From contig NZ_CP036319.1 of assembly GCF_007752935.1 (NCBI RefSeq), positions 2,170,001 to 2,234,000 on the forward strand: a DNA stretch of 64,000 nucleotides, in the 5' to 3' direction. The position numbers and the translations under genes were made by a program. The notes under the pieces are model-generated. The model saw nothing but the letters and a program-made list of their open reading frames with translations, was not told the DNA's origin and ran no database searches. Below are positions 61,691 through 64,000 of this stretch, one piece after another (within the stretch, counting starts at the first letter, position 1; the number at the start of each line of letters is the position of its first letter). This DNA is from Crateriforma conspicua (GTDB taxonomy: Bacteria; Planctomycetota; Planctomycetia; Pirellulales; Pirellulaceae).

Positions 61691-63646
61691 ATGAAATCGA
61701 GACGACTGCTGTATTTGACCTTGGCAAATCTTGCGGCGTGTGCCGGTTGCACGGCTATGCCCGGATTCAACGATCGCGCCGACAGCACCAATGTGCCGGT
61801 GATGGACGCGACCGACGTGCAAAATCCGGCAACCGATGCCGGAAACGCCAGTGATCGCTCCGTTCCCCGGAGACTGGATCCCAAGATGATTGGGCCTTCG
61901 GCGGATGTCGAGGGTGACGTGCGCTTGGTCAACAACACCGAATCGGTTGCGGCTGTCGAATCGGAAAAGTCGGCGCAAAGCGAACCACCCCAACTCGCCA
62001 CAGCAGCCCGGCAGACCATTCGTCACGCGGCCAGTCCCCGCCGAGTCCCGCCACCCGAACGCGCAACCGACGGTCCGGTCGCTGTGGCGCCGCCGGTGGA
62101 TTTTGACAAGCCGGCGGTCACCGGTTCGCCAGCACCGCAAGCCGTCTCGGTCGACCAGCCGCCCGCGCTCACTGAGGCCAATGAAGCGGACGATACCTCA
62201 CCATCAACGCCCATCGAATTCGCCACTGCTGCGCCGGTGCAAATGGCCACCACTTCGCCGATTCAGGCCAGCCAGGCATCGGCCATCGAATTGGTCGACG
62301 ACATCCAAGTTCTGGCCGATGATTCGGCTCCGATCCTGATCGACAATTCCGCCGGCGTGATGCCCGTCAACCTGCCCAGCGTATTGGCGATGGTGGGTGG
62401 TCGGCATCCCGCCGTGGCCGTCGCACGTTGGCGGGTCCAAGAAGCCTACGCCGAATTGGACCAAGCACGTGCGTTGTGGCTGCCGACGATTCAAACCGGT
62501 TTTTCGTTCCACCGACATGATGGTCATTACCAGGCCAGCGACGGTTCGATCGTGGACGTCAATCGCAACTCGTTCCAATACGGATTGGGGGCCGGTGCAA
62601 CCGGTGCGGGCACCACACCGACGCCCGGTCTGGTCGCCCGTTTCCACCTGGCCGATGCACTCTTTCAACCTCGGATTGCCAAACGTGGCATGTGGGCCGA
62701 CGGTCATGCGGCAACCGCCACGATGAATGACCAACTGCGCGACGTTGCGGTTGCCTACACTGATTTGTTGCAAGCCCATCAACGGATGGCGATCGTCCAG
62801 CAATCGTTGCAGCGTGCCCAGCGGTTGTCCAAGCTGACCCGTGACTTTGCCGAAGCCGGCGAAGGCTTGCAGGCCGACGCGGACCGTCTGGCGACCGAGG
62901 TCCTGATGGTCCAGAACCGATTGTTCGAAGCCCAAGAACAAGTGGGCGTCGCCGCCGCACGACTTGCCGCGGCGGCCAGCCTGGACGGCGGTGGCGATTT
63001 GATTCCCACCGATGCGATGGCCATGCCGGTCCATTTTGGAGTTCCGTCAGATGATACGAATTCACTGGTTCCGATCGCGCTAAGAAATCGTCCGGAACTG
63101 AAGGAGGCCCAGGCATTGGTCGCCCAGGCTTGTGAAGCCCATCGACGTGAACGCTTCTCGCCGTTCGTGCCCAGTGTTCTGTTGGGTTTCAGCACCGGCG
63201 GCTTCGGCGGTGGTTTGGGCAACAACTTGGATCAAGTCGACAGCCGTTATGACTTTGATGCCGCGTTGGTTTGGCAAACGCGTAACCTTGGTTTCGGCGA
63301 ACACGCGGCACGCCGTCGAGCTTCGGCCCAAGTCCAGCAAGCACGCTATGAAAAGCTGCGCACGATGGACCAGGTCGCCGCCGATGTACGCACCGCGGCA
63401 TCCCAGGTGACGATGCGGACGCGCCAGATCGACGTTTGCCAATCTGCCATTCCGACCGCCCAAGATTCCTATGACCGCAACGTCAGCCGAATCGCCGACG
63501 GTCAAGGTTTGCCGATCGAAGCGTTGCAATCGATCGTCGCCTTGGAAACCGCCCAGCAAGCCTATTTGGACGCAGTCGTCGGACACAATCGTGCCCAGTT
63601 CGAACTGCAACGTGCCCTCGGCTGGCCTGTCAGCGAAGGCATGTGA
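61691..63646 (+). CDS. TolC-like outer-membrane efflux protein
   Basis: A 651-residue outer-membrane factor from the ATG at 61691, with a lipoprotein-type signal (MKSRRLLYLTLANLAACAGC) and a Cys at the expected position. Residues 30-200 are a Pro/Ala-rich, acidic linker (SVAAVESEKSAQSEPPQLAT) not found in ordinary TolC, which is about 450-490 residues. The OEP domain then begins (VNLPSVLAMVGGRHPAVAVA) with two repeats of about 200 residues each (AHQRMAIVQQSLQRAQRLSK, then LKEAQALVAQACEAHRRERF and TRQIDVCQSAIPTAQDSYDR). It would provide the outer-membrane exit for the divergently encoded RND pump and adaptor. The linker may span the thick periplasm or bind peptidoglycan. Confidence 0.9.
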   Translation: MKSRRLLYLTLANLAACAGCTAMPGFNDRADSTNVPVMDATDVQNPATDAGNASDRSVPRRLDPKMIGPSADVEGDVRLVNNTESVAAVESEKSAQSEPPQLATAARQTIRHAASPRRVPPPERATDGPVAVAPPVDFDKPAVTGSPAPQAVSVDQPPALTEANEADDTSPSTPIEFATAAPVQMATTSPIQASQASAIELVDDIQVLADDSAPILIDNSAGVMPVNLPSVLAMVGGRHPAVAVARWRVQEAYAELDQARALWLPTIQTGFSFHRHDGHYQASDGSIVDVNRNSFQYGLGAGATGAGTTPTPGLVARFHLADALFQPRIAKRGMWADGHAATATMNDQLRDVAVAYTDLLQAHQRMAIVQQSLQRAQRLSKLTRDFAEAGEGLQADADRLATEVLMVQNRLFEAQEQVGVAAARLAAAASLDGGGDLIPTDAMAMPVHFGVPSDDTNSLVPIALRNRPELKEAQALVAQACEAHRRERFSPFVPSVLLGFSTGGFGGGLGNNLDQVDSRYDFDAALVWQTRNLGFGEHAARRRASAQVQQARYEKLRTMDQVAADVRTAASQVTMRTRQIDVCQSAIPTAQDSYDRNVSRIADGQGLPIEALQSIVALETAQQAYLDAVVGHNRAQFELQRALGWPVSEGM

Positions 63647-63674
63647 TCGGCGGGAACCGCCATCACTGATGGAA

Positions 63675-63725
63675 GCCGCGAGGTGACCGACACGAGGCGA
63701 TCGCCCCGATTGTCGACCTCGCGGC
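63675..63725. terminator. Bidirectional hairpin between convergent genes
   Basis: GCCGCGAGGT (63675-63684) pairs with ACCTCGCGGC (63716-63725), and inside it CGACA pairs with TGTCG. The 10-bp outer stem sits between the end of the TolC-like gene (63646) and the end of the ArsR-type gene (63732), so it could terminate both. Confidence 0.7.
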
Positions 63726-63731
63726 GATTGG

Positions 63732-64000
63732 CTAGGAATCGCAACAACCGCCGTTGTCTTTCAATTCACGGGCGCGTCGCTTGTCGTCTTGCAACTCAGG
63801 CACATCGTGAAAGCAGTCGGTCAGACAGCCGTACAACTTTTGTTGAAAGCACGACCGTGCCGGAGCCAGTGAATAGTGCGACCACTGGCCGACTTTGCGA
63901 ACGTCCACCAACGAAGCTTTGCGTAGATACGCCAGATGACGCGACACGGTGGGCTGAGGCAACTGAAGGATCTTGACCAAGTTGCCGACGCAGATTTCAT
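63732..64000 (-). CDS. ArsR-family transcriptional regulator, N-terminus cut by window edge
   Basis: The minus strand from the right edge reads EICVGNLVKILQLPQPTVSRH, then LAYLRKASLVDVRKVGQWSH and the C-terminal CLTDCFHDVPELQDDKRRAR. This is the winged-helix part of an ArsR/SmtB repressor, with the recognition helix at PQPTVSRHLAYLRKA and the wing at VGQWSHYSL. The opening EICVGNL matches the usual CVCDL-type Cys near the HTH, which can bind arsenite or other metals. The C-terminus carries further cysteines (CLTDC and GGCCDS). The start codon is beyond the window. It is convergent with the TolC-like gene and may control metal or organic-arsenical genes to its right. Confidence 0.9.
   Translation of the reverse strand, partial: EICVGNLVKILQLPQPTVSRHLAYLRKASLVDVRKVGQWSHYSLAPARSCFQQKLYGCLTDCFHDVPELQDDKRRARELKDNGGCCDS

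Overview
The window looks like a piece of a planctomycete chromosome, probably a Pirellulales relative. This is inferred from the gene set: a PEP-CTERM protein, an enlarged Tex protein with an RGG-rich tail, a RAYT gene among REP hairpins, and several small conserved proteins of a kind I associate with planctomycetes. No rRNA marker is present, so the taxonomy is an inference.

1-1908 is ordinary chromosome, all leftward: a truncated MBL-fold hydrolase, a YdeI-type protein and a GNAT acetyltransferase. About 2.1-28.1 kb is an accessory region that reads as an integrated, phage-like but capsid-less element. A leftward block (9317 to 2102) encodes replication and recombination functions: a Sak4-like ATPase, a DUF669 protein, a RusA resolvase with an added zinc-binding tail, a RadD-like helicase and a Prim-Pol/DUF3987 primase-helicase. 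Its control region carries a sigma-70-like factor (9429-10085), a LexA-like S24 repressor (11054-11722) and an unrecognised gene pair (11729-13820). A rightward block holds DUF2924, a large serine recombinase and a small HTH protein (14180-16631). A 19-bp sequence occurs twice in opposite orientation (9373-9391 and 13852-13870), once ahead of each block. It may be a shared operator or a recombinase core site.

16.6-28.1 kb is a defence-like cargo. A DUF900-type serine hydrolase lies divergent from a C39-like cysteine peptidase and a 71-aa partner; this is the best candidate for an undescribed system. Beside it is a complete type I restriction-modification operon (hsdM-hsdS-hsdR) headed by a putative PD-(D/E)XK (Mrr-like) nuclease gene. 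A tRNA-Asn(GUU) gene follows at 28414-28486. No capsid, tail, terminase, relaxase or type IV secretion gene is visible.

28.5-64 kb is chromosomal. It contains an RsbW-like anti-sigma factor, pyruvate carboxylase, and a locus of a secretin, a secreted Ig-like protein and a small secreted protein. It continues with a PEP-CTERM protein, a LuxR-type response regulator, a YjbQ protein, phosphoglycerate kinase, an SMP-30 protein, Tex, MiaA, a GNAT enzyme, an aspartate/aromatic aminotransferase and a Tat-exported aldo/keto reductase. A RAYT transposase sits between REP hairpins. The window ends with a tripartite RND efflux system (RND pump and adaptor leftward, TolC-like protein rightward) and a truncated ArsR-type regulator at the right edge.
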